From positions 29,199-93,198 of the forward strand of contig PGXZ01000002.1 in NCBI GenBank assembly GCA_002839415.1: DNA of 64,000 bases, given 5' to 3'. Under the pieces are notes generated by a model. It saw only the letters and a list, made by a program, of their open reading frames with translations. It did not search any database and was not told where the DNA came from. Position numbers and translations under genes: made by a program. Source of the stretch: Candidatus Saccharibacteria bacterium HGW-Saccharibacteria-1. GTDB taxonomy: Bacteria > Patescibacteriota > Saccharimonadia > Saccharimonadales > Saccharimonadaceae. Below, in pieces: positions 45,559 to 54,761 of the stretch (positions are counted from its first letter, which is position 1; every line of letters begins with the position of its first letter).

Positions 45559-46242
45559 ATGATATTGCTTGATAGGGTAACAAAATCGTACGGTAAGGAT
45601 CTAAATCCGGCTATAAATCGGATTAGTTTGTTTATCGAGCCGCGTGAGTTTGTTATTTTAGTTGGGACTAGCGGTGCTGGCAAGTCGACACTATTAAAGC
45701 TTTTAACTCGTGAAGAAAAACCAACTAGCGGTAAAATCGTGGTTGGTGGAATTGATTATGACACCCTAAAAGACAGAGATATTCCAATGTTACGCCGTAA
45801 AATTGGCGTAGTTTTTCAGGATTTTAAATTATTACCACAGCGAACTGTTTTTGAAAACGTCGCCTTTGCACTAGAGATTGCCGGTATGACGCGCCACGAG
45901 ATTAAAAACACCGTGCCAAAAGTAATTGAACTGGTTGGTTTAACTGGCAAGGAAAAACAGTTTCCGCATCAATTATCTGGGGGCGAACGGCAGCGCGTAG
46001 CAATCGCTAGGGCAGTAGTACGACAGCCAAAAATTCTAATTGCCGACGAGCCAACCGGTAACCTTGATCCGCGCCACAGCTGGGATATTATTCGCTTACT
46101 TGAAAAAATCAATAAATACGGCACGACGGTGTTGCTGACAACCCACAATGCTGAGATTGTAAACAAGCTAAAGCGACGCGTTATTACACTTGAACACGGT
46201 AAAATTACCGGCGATCAAGCGCAGGGGAGCTACAGACAATGA
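45559..46242 (+). CDS. ftsE: Cell-division ATP-binding protein FtsE
   Basis: 227 aa. Walker A 'GTSGAGKSTLLKLLTREEKPTSG', signature 'LSGGERQRVAIARAVVRQPKILIADEPTGNLDP' and H-loop 'LLTTHN' are intact. 'VGVVFQDFKLLPQRTVFENVAF'-like text is the FtsE Q-loop signature. With FtsX it forms the complex that activates peptidoglycan hydrolases at division. It overlaps ftsX by 4 nt, and the CHAP hydrolase follows. Confidence 0.96.
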   Translation: MILLDRVTKSYGKDLNPAINRISLFIEPREFVILVGTSGAGKSTLLKLLTREEKPTSGKIVVGGIDYDTLKDRDIPMLRRKIGVVFQDFKLLPQRTVFENVAFALEIAGMTRHEIKNTVPKVIELVGLTGKEKQFPHQLSGGERQRVAIARAVVRQPKILIADEPTGNLDPRHSWDIIRLLEKINKYGTTVLLTTHNAEIVNKLKRRVITLEHGKITGDQAQGSYRQ

Positions 46243-47222
46243 TATCCAAGAAAAAAGCCGATTCAAAATCAATTGCAAAGCAAAAACGAAACAAACGCAA
46301 ATTGCTTTCGTTTGCCAGGGTTTGTCGCTATGGCTTGGATAGCTTTGTTCGCAACTCTTGGCTATCCGTTGCGGCCACGGCTGTTATGACGATTACATTA
46401 TTGATCATTTTTGTTGCATTTATTGCCCAAAATATCTTAACCGATACGGTCGGCGAGCTTCGCAACAAGGTTGACATGTCGATTTATCTTAAAACTGAAA
46501 CAACCGACGAACAGGCAGCTGCAATATCAAAATTGCTTAAAAAACTACCATCAGTCAGAACTGTAACGTACGTCAGTGCAGCTAAAGCTAGGGAACAAAT
46601 TGTAGAGACGAATAAAAATAACAGTGACGTCCTCGAGGCGCTAAAGGTTGCGACTAATAAAAACCCAGCGACGCTTCGAATTGTAGTTAATGATATAAAT
46701 AACACCGCAGAGCTTGAAAAATTTGCTGAAAATAATGCCATATTGCAACGCTCAATCAACCAAGATTACAAGCCGTCCTTTGCGGGTGAGCGGCGCGAGA
46801 CTATCAAATCAATTGGTCGGGCGGTTAATTTTGCACAGGAGGTTGGTATTATAGCCGGTTCTATATTTGTAGCCATTTCATCTTTAATTATCTTTAATAC
46901 TATCCGCATGGCAATATTTAACCGCAAGGAAGAAATCCAGATGATGAAGCTGATTGGGGCTGACCAGTCGTTTATAAGGGGTCCATTCTTGATTGAGTCT
47001 ATAATATATGGCTTTATTGCGGCCTTGATTGCAACAGGTTTAGGCGTTACGGGCTTTTTCCGATCATCCGAGCTGCTGGCTAGCTATCAGATTTCAGTAC
47101 AACCAACGCTTAGTTTGATTACTGTCTATTGGCCAGTCGTTTTGTTGAGTATGATTGTATTAGGTGCTTTTATAGGCATTGTTTCATCGTTATTTGCGAC
47201 ACATCGCTATCTTAAATTATAA
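46239..47222 (+). CDS. ftsX: Cell-division protein FtsX
   Basis: 327 aa. A basic N-terminus and first helix (about 45-68) are followed by an extracytoplasmic loop domain with 'VDMSIYLKTETTDEQAAAISKLLKKLPSVRTVTYVSAAKAREQ', the FtsX_ECD signature. Three further helices follow, containing 'FNTIRMAIFNRKEEIQMMKLIGADQSFIRGPFLIESIIYG'. FtsX transmits ATP-driven movement to an extracellular hydrolase; the candidate partner is encoded 56 nt downstream. Confidence 0.96.
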   Translation: MISKKKADSKSIAKQKRNKRKLLSFARVCRYGLDSFVRNSWLSVAATAVMTITLLIIFVAFIAQNILTDTVGELRNKVDMSIYLKTETTDEQAAAISKLLKKLPSVRTVTYVSAAKAREQIVETNKNNSDVLEALKVATNKNPATLRIVVNDINNTAELEKFAENNAILQRSINQDYKPSFAGERRETIKSIGRAVNFAQEVGIIAGSIFVAISSLIIFNTIRMAIFNRKEEIQMMKLIGADQSFIRGPFLIESIIYGFIAALIATGLGVTGFFRSSELLASYQISVQPTLSLITVYWPVVLLSMIVLGAFIGIVSSLFATHRYLKL

Positions 47223-47278
47223 GCACAAGCTTTTTAGGGTTGATTTGTTATCATTCTTATGTTAAAATTTAATGTAAT

Positions 47279-48460
47279 ATGAAACTGCGTTCCACCACAC
47301 CAGCTTCGATCAATTTACCGGGTAAAATGTTGCTCGTTCTGTCAATTTTGGTAATTGCCGCTGCCGTACCAATTCAGATGATGAGTCGTCCGGCTTTGGC
47401 GGATGAATATGACGACAAAATTAGCGCGCTTCAATCAGAAATTGCACAGTTCAAGGCCGAGAGTGATCGCTTAAATAGCCAGGCGGCGTCTTTGCAAAAC
47501 GCGCTTGCACAATTAGGCAGTGAAAAAGCAGCTATCCAGACTCAAATTGACCTTAGTCAAGCAAAACACGATAAATTGGTTGCTGATATTACAGCGACGG
47601 AAAAAAAGATTGTTGATAACCAAGACGCACTTGGGACTACGATCGCCAACCTTTATGTTGATGATAAAATTTCACCAATTGAAATGATTGCAAGTAGCAG
47701 CAATATTAGCGAATTTATGGACAAGCAAGAATATCGTAATTCTGTCCGTGACCAGCTAACATCTACAATCTCAAAGATAAAAGAATTAAAAGCTATGCTG
47801 AGCACTCAAAAAGCGGATGTAGAAAAAGTCTTGGCCGATCAAAAAGAACAGCGCAGTTCGCTAGCTGCAAAACAAAACGAACAGCAGTCGTTGCTTGACA
47901 AGACAAAGGGCGACGAAGCTAGTTATCAGCAGATGATTGGCAATAATCAGGCTGCTATTGCCGAAGCAAAGGCTACGCAAGCTTTGATGAATGCGAGGTT
48001 TGCTAGTGCTGGCGGCGGTACATTGATAGATACTGGTTCTTTAGGGGATTATCCATGGAATCAATCAAACTGTTGGATGTCAGGTTATTGGTCAATGGGC
48101 GGTGCTGATGGTAACGGTGGCGACGGTCGTGGTTATGGCTGTCGGCAATGTGCAAGCTATGTCGCTTGGAAAATAGCAAAAGTTACTGGTAAATATTATT
48201 CATGGGGCAATGCAGTCAATTTTACTCAAAGCGCGATTAACGCTGGATACAAAGAAGGTGCGCCACAAGCTGGTTCGATTGCTGTAATGGATCCCGCGAC
48301 CTCAGGTGCATCAGAGGGGCACGTTGCTTGGGTAGAGGCGGTTAATGGGAATACTATTACGATTAGTCAGTATAATTACAATTACGGCGCCGGTTATGGT
48401 ATGTATAGCATGATGAACATGTCGGCTAGTGCGTTTGACCATTACGTCCATATAAAATAG
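47279..48460 (+). CDS. PcsB/CwlO-like peptidoglycan hydrolase with CHAP domain
   Basis: 393 aa. A signal peptide (about 1-40) precedes a long coiled coil (about 45-240) as in PcsB/CwlO/EnvC-type FtsX partners. The C-terminal CHAP domain (from about 265) has the nucleophile Cys in 'GRGYGCRQCASYVAWKIA' and the general-base His in 'GHVAWVEAV'. It probably cleaves septal peptidoglycan on FtsEX command. TAAAAT ends 10 nt before ATG. Confidence 0.93.
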   Translation: MKLRSTTPASINLPGKMLLVLSILVIAAAVPIQMMSRPALADEYDDKISALQSEIAQFKAESDRLNSQAASLQNALAQLGSEKAAIQTQIDLSQAKHDKLVADITATEKKIVDNQDALGTTIANLYVDDKISPIEMIASSSNISEFMDKQEYRNSVRDQLTSTISKIKELKAMLSTQKADVEKVLADQKEQRSSLAAKQNEQQSLLDKTKGDEASYQQMIGNNQAAIAEAKATQALMNARFASAGGGTLIDTGSLGDYPWNQSNCWMSGYWSMGGADGNGGDGRGYGCRQCASYVAWKIAKVTGKYYSWGNAVNFTQSAINAGYKEGAPQAGSIAVMDPATSGASEGHVAWVEAVNGNTITISQYNYNYGAGYGMYSMMNMSASAFDHYVHIK

Positions 48461-48556
48461 CAATTCTTAGAAAGCATAACTTTTATAACGTAACTTTTAA
48501 TTAGTGCGCTATAATTATATATAGTAAAAAATCGATGTCAGATTAGGGGATAGTTA

Positions 48557-49828
48557 ATGACCGAAGACCAGCCAAAAGTAGCTCAAGCAAATCATCATGT
48601 ATCAAAAAAAGCGCACAAGCGGAAGATGAAAAAGCCTGAATATAAAAAAGATCAAAATCAGCTGATGGTATTTATCTTTGTCGTATCAATGGCGCTGTCG
48701 GTCGCGCTTGGATATACGGCCGGTACTTATAACCGTCAAATAATTGCGATTATCAATCCTTTGTTCGGTGGACGATCTTATTCGGCAAATATCGATTTTA
48801 GCTCTCTACAGGCCACGTATGATCAACTTGCTAGTAAATTTGATGGTAGCCTGGATAAGACTAAATTGATTGAAGGCGCGAATCGTGGGCTAGTCGAGGC
48901 GGCGGGTGATGATTATACGGCTTATATGAGCGCAACTGAATCGACTGATTTCAATAATAGTCTATCTGGTAATATTGGCGGCGGCATTGGTGCCGAGGTT
49001 GGTATAAAAAATAATAAGGTAACCATTATTAGAACTTTAAAGGGTAATCCAGCTGAAAAAGTTGGTTTAATGGCTAATGATGTTATATTGAAGGTTAATG
49101 ATCAGGCGACGGGTGGTTGGACGGTAGAAAAGGCGGTAGGCTTGATTAGAGGTGAAAAAGGTACGACTGTTAAAATAAGCATCTTGAGGGGTACTGAAGT
49201 AAAAGAATTTACGATTACCAGGGATACTATCAACAATCCAAGCGTCGAGAGTGAAGTAGTTGATGGTATTGGCATAATGACTATCTCGAGGTTTGACGAG
49301 CAAACTGGAGTGCTGGCAAGGTCTGCAGCGCAAGACTTTAAAAAGCAGGGTGTAAAGGGCGTCGTGCTTGACCTTAGGGGTAATGGCGGTGGCTACGTTG
49401 AGGCTGGAAAAGACGTTGCGAGTTTGTGGTTGAATGATAAGATTATTGTTACCGAAAGAGTTGACGGCGTCATTAAGGTAACCGTAAAATCTGGTAAAAA
49501 TGCAATATTAGAGGGTTTGCCTACGACCGTTGTAGTTAACGGAAGTAGCGCTAGTGCTAGCGAAATTGTGGCTGGCGCTCTAAAAGATTATGGTGTAGCC
49601 AAGCTTGTTGGTGAAAAAACTTTTGGCAAAGGTAGTGTTCAGCAATTGGTTGATCTTAGCGGCGGTTCTCAGTTAAAAGTCACAGTTGCTAGGTGGTATA
49701 CTCCAAAAGGCAAAAATATTAACAAAGAGGGGATAACGCCGGATACGGTTGTGTCTATTAGTCAACAGGACATTGACAGTAATATTGACCCTCAACTTGA
49801 TGCAGCAAAAAAGGCATTAGGCTTATAA
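48557..49828 (+). CDS. ctpA: S41-family C-terminal processing peptidase
   Basis: 423 aa. One N-terminal transmembrane anchor (about 35-55) precedes a PDZ domain (about 135-215, 'IGAEVGIKNNKVTIIRTLKGNPAEKVGLMANDVILKV'). The tail-specific protease core has 'GVVLDLRGNGGGYVEAGKDVASLWL', the catalytic Ser in 'VNGSSASASEIVAGALKDY' and the Lys in 'GEKTFGKGSVQQ'. It may process hydrolases or other envelope proteins such as the CHAP protein upstream. The ribosome binding site is GGGGAT. Confidence 0.95.
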   Translation: MTEDQPKVAQANHHVSKKAHKRKMKKPEYKKDQNQLMVFIFVVSMALSVALGYTAGTYNRQIIAIINPLFGGRSYSANIDFSSLQATYDQLASKFDGSLDKTKLIEGANRGLVEAAGDDYTAYMSATESTDFNNSLSGNIGGGIGAEVGIKNNKVTIIRTLKGNPAEKVGLMANDVILKVNDQATGGWTVEKAVGLIRGEKGTTVKISILRGTEVKEFTITRDTINNPSVESEVVDGIGIMTISRFDEQTGVLARSAAQDFKKQGVKGVVLDLRGNGGGYVEAGKDVASLWLNDKIIVTERVDGVIKVTVKSGKNAILEGLPTTVVVNGSSASASEIVAGALKDYGVAKLVGEKTFGKGSVQQLVDLSGGSQLKVTVARWYTPKGKNINKEGITPDTVVSISQQDIDSNIDPQLDAAKKALGL

Positions 49829-49870
49829 CGCTTGTGTTTTTTAGCACTAGTGTAGTAACATAGAGGTAAT

Positions 49871-50263
49871 ATGGAAACAAAGAAAAAAATTTTACTAGTA
49901 GAAGATGATACAGCCTTATCAAATGTTTACAAGTCACGTCTGGATATGGAGGGCTTTGAAACTCACGCTGTCAGCAATGGCGAAGATGCCTTATCTGCCG
50001 CAGTGCAGCTTAAACCTGATTTGATACTGCTTGATGCAATGATGCCAAAAATTAGCGGTTTTGATGTATTGGATATTCTTCGCAATACTCCCGAGACCAA
50101 AGATATTCGAATTATCATGCTGACCGCACTTAGCCAGCCAAAAGACAAAGAACGGGCGGAGTCCCTAGGCGTAGATGATTACCTAGTCAAATCGCAGGTT
50201 GTAATTGGCGATGTCGTCGAGCGCGTTAAGTTCCACTTAGGCCTCTTAAAACACGAACAATAA
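49871..50263 (+). CDS. Single-domain response regulator (CheY-like)
   Basis: 130 aa. The receiver fold has acidic pocket 'LLVEDD', phospho-acceptor Asp in 'DLILLDAMMPKISGFDVL', Thr in 'IIMLTALSQ' and Lys in 'VDDYLVKSQ'. There is no output domain. It probably acts through protein contact. A histidine kinase lies 5 kb away (55517), but pairing is not established. The ribosome binding site is GAGGTAAT. Confidence 0.93.
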   Translation: METKKKILLVEDDTALSNVYKSRLDMEGFETHAVSNGEDALSAAVQLKPDLILLDAMMPKISGFDVLDILRNTPETKDIRIIMLTALSQPKDKERAESLGVDDYLVKSQVVIGDVVERVKFHLGLLKHEQ

Positions 50264-50284
50264 ATTGATTGTTTAAATCTAAAA

Positions 50285-50319
50285 TTAAAATAACTTCTCT
50301 GAGCGAGAAGTTATTTTAA
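50285..50319. terminator. Bidirectional terminator between the response regulator and rpmA
   Basis: TTAAAATAACTTCTC pairs perfectly with GAGAAGTTATTTTAA, flanked by A/T runs on both sides. Confidence 0.9.
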
Positions 50320-50336
50320 TTTGTATTATCAGTAGG

Positions 50337-50612
50337 TTAATTACTGACAATAACTTGAGTACGAGGTACTGTTTTGCCGGTAAAACGACTCTTGCGAACC
50401 TTTTTGAAGCTTACGACTCCATCAACGGCTGCGTGAATAGTAAAATCACGGCTAATGAATGTACCAGGACCAGCAATCTTCGATGAACCTGTTTGACGTA
50501 CTAGAACTTCGCCAGTACTGACTTTTTGGCCACCAAAACGCTTGACGCCTAATCGACGACCGGCGTTATTATGAATATTTTTTGCTGAGCCGCCTGCTTT
50601 AACGTGTGACAT
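50337..50612 (-). CDS. rpmA: Large ribosomal subunit protein L27 (bL27)
   Basis: 91 aa. 'NAGRRLGVKRFGGQKVSTGEVLVRQTGSSKIAGPGTFISRDFTIHAAVDGVVSFKK' is the L27 core. The N-terminus 'MSHVKAGGSAKNIHNNAGRR' reaches toward the peptidyl-transferase centre; it lacks the Firmicutes cleavage site. The ribosome binding site is AAGGAGT. It is detached from rplU, its usual partner. Confidence 0.96.
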   Translation of the reverse strand: MSHVKAGGSAKNIHNNAGRRLGVKRFGGQKVSTGEVLVRQTGSSKIAGPGTFISRDFTIHAAVDGVVSFKKVRKSRFTGKTVPRTQVIVSN

Positions 50613-50700
50613 GGAATAACTCCTTGAACTTTTATATCAAAATCTAATTAACTATATCAAAAATTAGAGGCAGCGTCAAGGTGTTTAATGGGGTAGCTGG

Positions 50701-51870
50701 TTATATTCTGGTTAAAACAAGAATCTCACGGGCAACAACTTGGCCTTCACGGTAATATAATAGGTCATTTTGCGAAACGTTCATAAATTCATGTGGCTTA
50801 TAGCCAAATCTAGCGATAGTGGCTACGAGCGGCAAGTGAGTAAATTTACCGTCTTTGCCGCACCAAGATGGTATAGCAATGCAAACAGGTGTGCCTGGCT
50901 GAATCTGTGAACCAAGGTTTTTGAGAAATTCGGTGATAATGTGATTACAGTTCTTCATTACCTCTTCAAGTTTAGCAGGGGACGGTGGGGCGCTAAACGG
51001 TTGCCCAAGGTAGGTCTCGCCAGCAACGGCATCGATTTGTAATTGCCACTGATATTTAGTGGCATCACCTTCTTTTACTTTGTAATCAAACTTGTCGCGA
51101 CGAACCTCTGATAGCCATTTAAGGTTTTCAAGACTGTATTCGATCATCTTTGCGGATAAATCCGTCCCATAGGCGCAGTAGCCCATCAGTAGGGCTTCTT
51201 GGAGGACGACACCAGTGCCGCAGAATGGGTCAAGTATCCGCATTGGTGGCTGAGCCCCACAAGTGGCTAAGTTGACCATTATTTGGGCTAATTTAGGTGG
51301 CAACATACCGACAAAGGCATCGCGCTTAGGTCTTTCTTGATCGCGCTTGGCATAGGCGGTGATATTTTGAGCACCGGTGCTTTCAGCAATAATCACTTTG
51401 TTGTTGTCGGTTTTGACGACTAATAATTCAACTTTGTTTTTGGATAGGCCAAGTTTATTGTGATGGCTAGTCGCAGAATTTAAGCTTGGTTCGGGGTTGG
51501 GGACTAGTCGGAGACTGGTGTTGTATTTTTTTAATTTTTGCTTTAGAATAATGCCGGTTTTTTGAACTTCTCGAGCATCGATATTAAAATTATAAGCACT
51601 AATTCCAACCGTTATTTTGCCGTCAAAACTTGACCATTCGTTGGCATAGTATTGAACGATTTTCTGGCTAACTTGATGCCAGCTACTTATCTGCAACTCG
51701 GCGATTACTTTTCCGGCCTTTGGCACTCCGCCAAAACGCTGAATGTCAAATTCTTCGCAGTCAATACTGACGGCCTGATTATAAAGGGGTTTAACTGATT
51801 TACCGCCAAAAACTCGTTCGAGCTCGGCGATGCCAAGTGCTGGCTGTCGTCCAAGGATTGCAATATACAT
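50701..51870 (-). CDS. TRM11/TrmG10-like RNA methyltransferase
   Basis: 389 aa. The N-terminal half (about 60-150) has a THUMP-like composition ('SAYNFNIDAREVQKTGIILKQKLKKYNTSLRLVP'). The C-terminal SAM domain has motif I 'ILDPFCGTGVVLQEALLMGYCAYGTDLSAKMIEYSLENLKWL'. Methylation motif IV is unusual ('VAGETYLGQPFSAPP' in place of D/N-PPY). The likely reaction is tRNA guanosine N2-methylation, but DNA methylation is not excluded. TATAAT ends 6 nt before the ATG. It is divergent from the UPF0104 gene. Confidence 0.8.
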   Translation of the reverse strand: MYIAILGRQPALGIAELERVFGGKSVKPLYNQAVSIDCEEFDIQRFGGVPKAGKVIAELQISSWHQVSQKIVQYYANEWSSFDGKITVGISAYNFNIDAREVQKTGIILKQKLKKYNTSLRLVPNPEPSLNSATSHHNKLGLSKNKVELLVVKTDNNKVIIAESTGAQNITAYAKRDQERPKRDAFVGMLPPKLAQIMVNLATCGAQPPMRILDPFCGTGVVLQEALLMGYCAYGTDLSAKMIEYSLENLKWLSEVRRDKFDYKVKEGDATKYQWQLQIDAVAGETYLGQPFSAPPSPAKLEEVMKNCNHIITEFLKNLGSQIQPGTPVCIAIPSWCGKDGKFTHLPLVATIARFGYKPHEFMNVSQNDLLYYREGQVVAREILVLTRI

Positions 51871-51876
51871 ACATCT

Positions 51877-51913
51877 ATTATACTTGGTGTGAAGCGTTTT
51901 TGGGTGTTATAAT
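51877..51913. promoter_or_regulatory. Divergent -10 boxes for the TRM11-like and UPF0104 genes
   Basis: Minus-strand TATAAT (51877-51882) ends 6 nt before the methylase ATG. Plus-strand TATAAT (51908-51913) with TGT before it ends 10 nt before ATG 51924. The two -10 boxes lie about 25 bp apart, so each gene's promoter overlaps the other's upstream DNA. Confidence 0.6.
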
Positions 51914-51923
51914 TATATGAGTT

Positions 51924-52952
51924 ATGTCATTTCGATCTATTGTAACCTTGATAACGCTTGTATTGTTGGCCTTCGTGGTTTTTTTTGGCTGGCCTCATAT
52001 TGAAAAGGCTTGGGTGTTAATGAGTGAAGTGAACCCTTGGATATTTGTGTTGATTCTGCCAGTTCAAATCATTAGTTATTATACGATTGGTGAAGTTGTA
52101 TTTTCGTACTTGCGACAAAAGGGTGATTTAAAAAATATTAGTCATTTTAAAATGACTCGAATTGCTCTTGAGTCAAATTTTGTTGATCACATAGTACCAG
52201 TACCGGCTGCGGCAGGTTTTTCGTTTCTAAGTTGGAGATTGCATCATTTAGGCGTCCGCACAAGCAGGTCTACAATGGCTCAAATGATAAGGTATATGTT
52301 GATATTTGTAACATTTGTAACTCTGATTTTTGTTTCTGTAGTTATTCTATTTTTTGATCACAAAGTTAACAAAAACATGGTTTTTTTAAGCCTGTCTTCT
52401 ATATTACTTGCATTGCTAGTTGTTGGTTTTCTAGTGTACGTTATCAAAAGTAAAAAAAGGCTAGCTGTTTTAGCGGGTTGGTTCACGAAATTTGTAAATC
52501 GATTAATTAAATTCATAACTTTCAATCGCAAGCAAAACATTATAAAGTTGGGTCCTGTTAGCGATTTTTTGAATGAGATGCACCAAGATTATATTGAAAT
52601 TAAACATGAAAAAAAATTATTACTTCGACCTGCTTCTTGGGCATTTATGACTAATATATTGGACGTTTCGTTGTTTTTTATTGCTTTTTTGTCGTTAGGC
52701 TATTTTATAAATCCAGCAGCTTTATTTATATCTTTTGGTATTGCTTCCGTTGTGACTATATTTGCAGCTACTCCCGGAGGAGCGGGTGTTTATGAGGCTA
52801 TTATGGTTGCAACTTTGATATCATTTGGGACGCCGGCAGAAATCGCGATTGCTGGTACATTGCTGGCAAGGGCTATATTATTGATTTTTACGATTTTATT
52901 CGGTTATGTATTTTATCAATTAACGATCAACAAATATGGAAAAATCACTTAA
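51924..52952 (+). CDS. UPF0104/YbhN (LPG-synthase TM-like) membrane protein
   Basis: 342 aa with about eight transmembrane segments. The family motifs 'DHIVPVPAAAGFSFLSWRLHHLGVRTSRSTMAQMIRYM' and 'FAATPGGAGVYEAIMVATLISFGTP' mark the lysylphosphatidylglycerol-synthase transmembrane family (COG0392-like). Members flip or modify lipids or glycolipids. Without the soluble aminoacyl-transfer domain the activity is unknown. It overlaps xseA by 17 nt. Confidence 0.88.
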   Translation: MSFRSIVTLITLVLLAFVVFFGWPHIEKAWVLMSEVNPWIFVLILPVQIISYYTIGEVVFSYLRQKGDLKNISHFKMTRIALESNFVDHIVPVPAAAGFSFLSWRLHHLGVRTSRSTMAQMIRYMLIFVTFVTLIFVSVVILFFDHKVNKNMVFLSLSSILLALLVVGFLVYVIKSKKRLAVLAGWFTKFVNRLIKFITFNRKQNIIKLGPVSDFLNEMHQDYIEIKHEKKLLLRPASWAFMTNILDVSLFFIAFLSLGYFINPAALFISFGIASVVTIFAATPGGAGVYEAIMVATLISFGTPAEIAIAGTLLARAILLIFTILFGYVFYQLTINKYGKIT

Positions 52953-54036
52953 CCCGGTTTTTAGTGTCAGTGATTTTATTGCTGTTGCTAATCAAACACT
53001 TGAATATGCCTTTCCAACGGTTGAAATCGAAGGTGAGGTTGCCTCGTTTAAGGTTAATCAATCAAAATTCGTATTTTTCGACATCAAAGATACCGGTGGC
53101 AGCATAGGTTGTTTTATGACGGTTTGGCAAATGCGCGTGCCAATCGAAGATGGTATGAAAGTTATAATTTCGGCCGTCCCAAAACTTACTCAGTGGGGCA
53201 AATTTAGCTTAACTATAAAGTCGATTAGACCAAGCGGTGAAGGAGCGTTAAAAAAGAGCTTTGAGTTATTAAAGGCAAAATTGGATAAAGAAGGCTTGTT
53301 TGCGCCAGAACGCAAGCGTTTATTACCTAGGCTACCTCGCCACGTGGCTGTAATTAGCAGTACCCAAGCGGCAGGCTATGTTGATTTTATTAAAATTTTA
53401 AATGACAGGTGGGGTGGTATAAAAGTTGACGTTGCCCATGTCCAGGTTCAGGGATCTGGCGCCCCCGATCAGATTATCAAAGCAATTGACTATTTTAATC
53501 AGCAAGAGCAATTGCCCGAAGTTATTGTGATAGTCAGGGGTGGTGGAAGCGCCGATGATTTGTCGACTTTTAACGATGAGCTGCTAGTCAGGGCGATTGC
53601 AGGCAGTAGAGTGCCAACACTACTGGGGGTTGGACATGAAATCGATGAGAGCTTATCGGATATGGTTGCTGACGTTCGGGCGGCAACGCCAAGTAATGCG
53701 GCTCAAATATTAGTGCCCGATAAACAGGAAATTATTAGATCTGTAAATAATCAGATCAAAGCGCTTTTACCCAGAATATTGCAAATAATATCCCAGCAAA
53801 AGCAAATTATTAGAGATAATTTGATGAGTGCGGTCAATTCAGTTGAAAGATCTTTAAACGATCAAATTTGGAAAATTAATTCACTTAAAAACACTTTAAA
53901 CCAGCTTAATCCAGAGGTTATTTTAGCCAGGGGGTATGCACTGATTCGCGGTAAGACAAGTGTGGGGCGTGTTATAGAGATCGAAACGAGTAAATATATA
54001 ATAGGAGCAGAGGTTAAAAATGTCACAGAAAAATAA
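52936..54036 (+). CDS. xseA: Exodeoxyribonuclease VII large subunit
   Basis: 366 aa, shorter than E. coli XseA (about 456). The N-terminal OB fold ('VEIEGEVASFKVNQSKFVFFDIKD') and the catalytic core with 'VAVISSTQAAGYVDFIKIL', 'VIVIVRGGGSADDLSTFNDELLVRAI' and 'GVGHEIDESLSDMVADVRAATPSNAAQ' are intact. The shortening falls in the coiled-coil arm. The C-terminus 'LARGYALIRGKTSVG' is present. It overlaps the small subunit by 17 nt. Confidence 0.96.
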   Translation: MEKSLNPVFSVSDFIAVANQTLEYAFPTVEIEGEVASFKVNQSKFVFFDIKDTGGSIGCFMTVWQMRVPIEDGMKVIISAVPKLTQWGKFSLTIKSIRPSGEGALKKSFELLKAKLDKEGLFAPERKRLLPRLPRHVAVISSTQAAGYVDFIKILNDRWGGIKVDVAHVQVQGSGAPDQIIKAIDYFNQQEQLPEVIVIVRGGGSADDLSTFNDELLVRAIAGSRVPTLLGVGHEIDESLSDMVADVRAATPSNAAQILVPDKQEIIRSVNNQIKALLPRILQIISQQKQIIRDNLMSAVNSVERSLNDQIWKINSLKNTLNQLNPEVILARGYALIRGKTSVGRVIEIETSKYIIGAEVKNVTEK

Positions 54037-54226
54037 ATCAATTCAAGAAAAAACAGACGAACTGTCTAAATTAGTTTCATGGTTTGATAGTGAAGACTTT
54101 TCACTTGAACTAGCGCTTGATAAATTTAAACAAGCCGAAGACCTTGCGACGGAGATTGAAAAAGATTTGTCGACATTAAAAAATGAAATCAACATCGTTA
54201 AACAAAGATTTGATAGCGAAAATTAA
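54020..54226 (+). CDS. xseB: Exodeoxyribonuclease VII small subunit
   Basis: 68 aa. 'IQEKTDELSKLVSWFDSEDFSLELALDKFKQAEDLATEIEKDLSTLKNEI' is the XseB helical-hairpin signature. It starts inside xseA with AGGAGCAGAGG upstream. The next gene begins directly after its stop. Confidence 0.94.
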   Translation: MSQKNKSIQEKTDELSKLVSWFDSEDFSLELALDKFKQAEDLATEIEKDLSTLKNEINIVKQRFDSEN

Positions 54227-54754
54227 ATGATCTGGTTTTGGTTGGCTGTAATTGTACTTTTGCCAACTTTTGGATTGGTAGTTTTTAGGGGTGCACCGTA
54301 CGTCCCAACTCGGAAAATGTATGTCAAACAGGCTTTAGCTGAGCTGTATCCTATATCAGGCAGGGATGTTTTGGTCGATATTGGTAGCGGTGATGGGGTG
54401 GTATTGCGCGAGGCGTCTAAACGTGGCGCTAGGGCAATAGGCTACGAGATTAATCCAATTTTAGTTTTGATTTCAAGATTACTATCTCGAAAAGACAAGA
54501 ATGTTGAAGTGAGGCTAGCTGATTTTTGGCTATCTAGTTTGCCTGATGATGTCAGTGTAGTATATGTGTTTGCAGTTTCCAGGGATATAAATAAAATTCG
54601 AAAAATGATGCAAAACGAAGCTAATCGATTGAATCGAGAGTTTCATTTGATTACGTATGGCAGCGCCTTTAACGACCTTAAATCAATCAAAAATGTCGGA
54701 GCATACAATTTGTATTCTTTTAAATCTTTACATGCTGACAAAGCACAAGTATAA
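54227..54754 (+). CDS. Membrane-tethered class I SAM-dependent methyltransferase-like protein
   Basis: 175 aa. One N-terminal hydrophobic helix (2-20) is followed by 'DVLVDIGSGDGVVLREASKRGARAIGYEINPIL', a clear SAM motif I/II. After that 'VRLADFWLSSLPDDVSVVYVFAVS' matches motifs III-IV of the small methyltransferases of this type (DOT1-/YtfB-like). Substrate unknown. It follows xseB with no spacer, but function need not be related. Confidence 0.82.
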   Translation: MIWFWLAVIVLLPTFGLVVFRGAPYVPTRKMYVKQALAELYPISGRDVLVDIGSGDGVVLREASKRGARAIGYEINPILVLISRLLSRKDKNVEVRLADFWLSSLPDDVSVVYVFAVSRDINKIRKMMQNEANRLNREFHLITYGSAFNDLKSIKNVGAYNLYSFKSLHADKAQV

Positions 54755-54755
54755 T
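54750..54755 (+). promoter_or_regulatory. -10 box of the 54762 gene
   Basis: TATAAT overlaps the stop of the preceding gene and ends 6 nt before ATG 54762. It decides the start against the upstream track start at 54657. Confidence 0.6.
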
Positions 54756-54761
54756 GGCGCT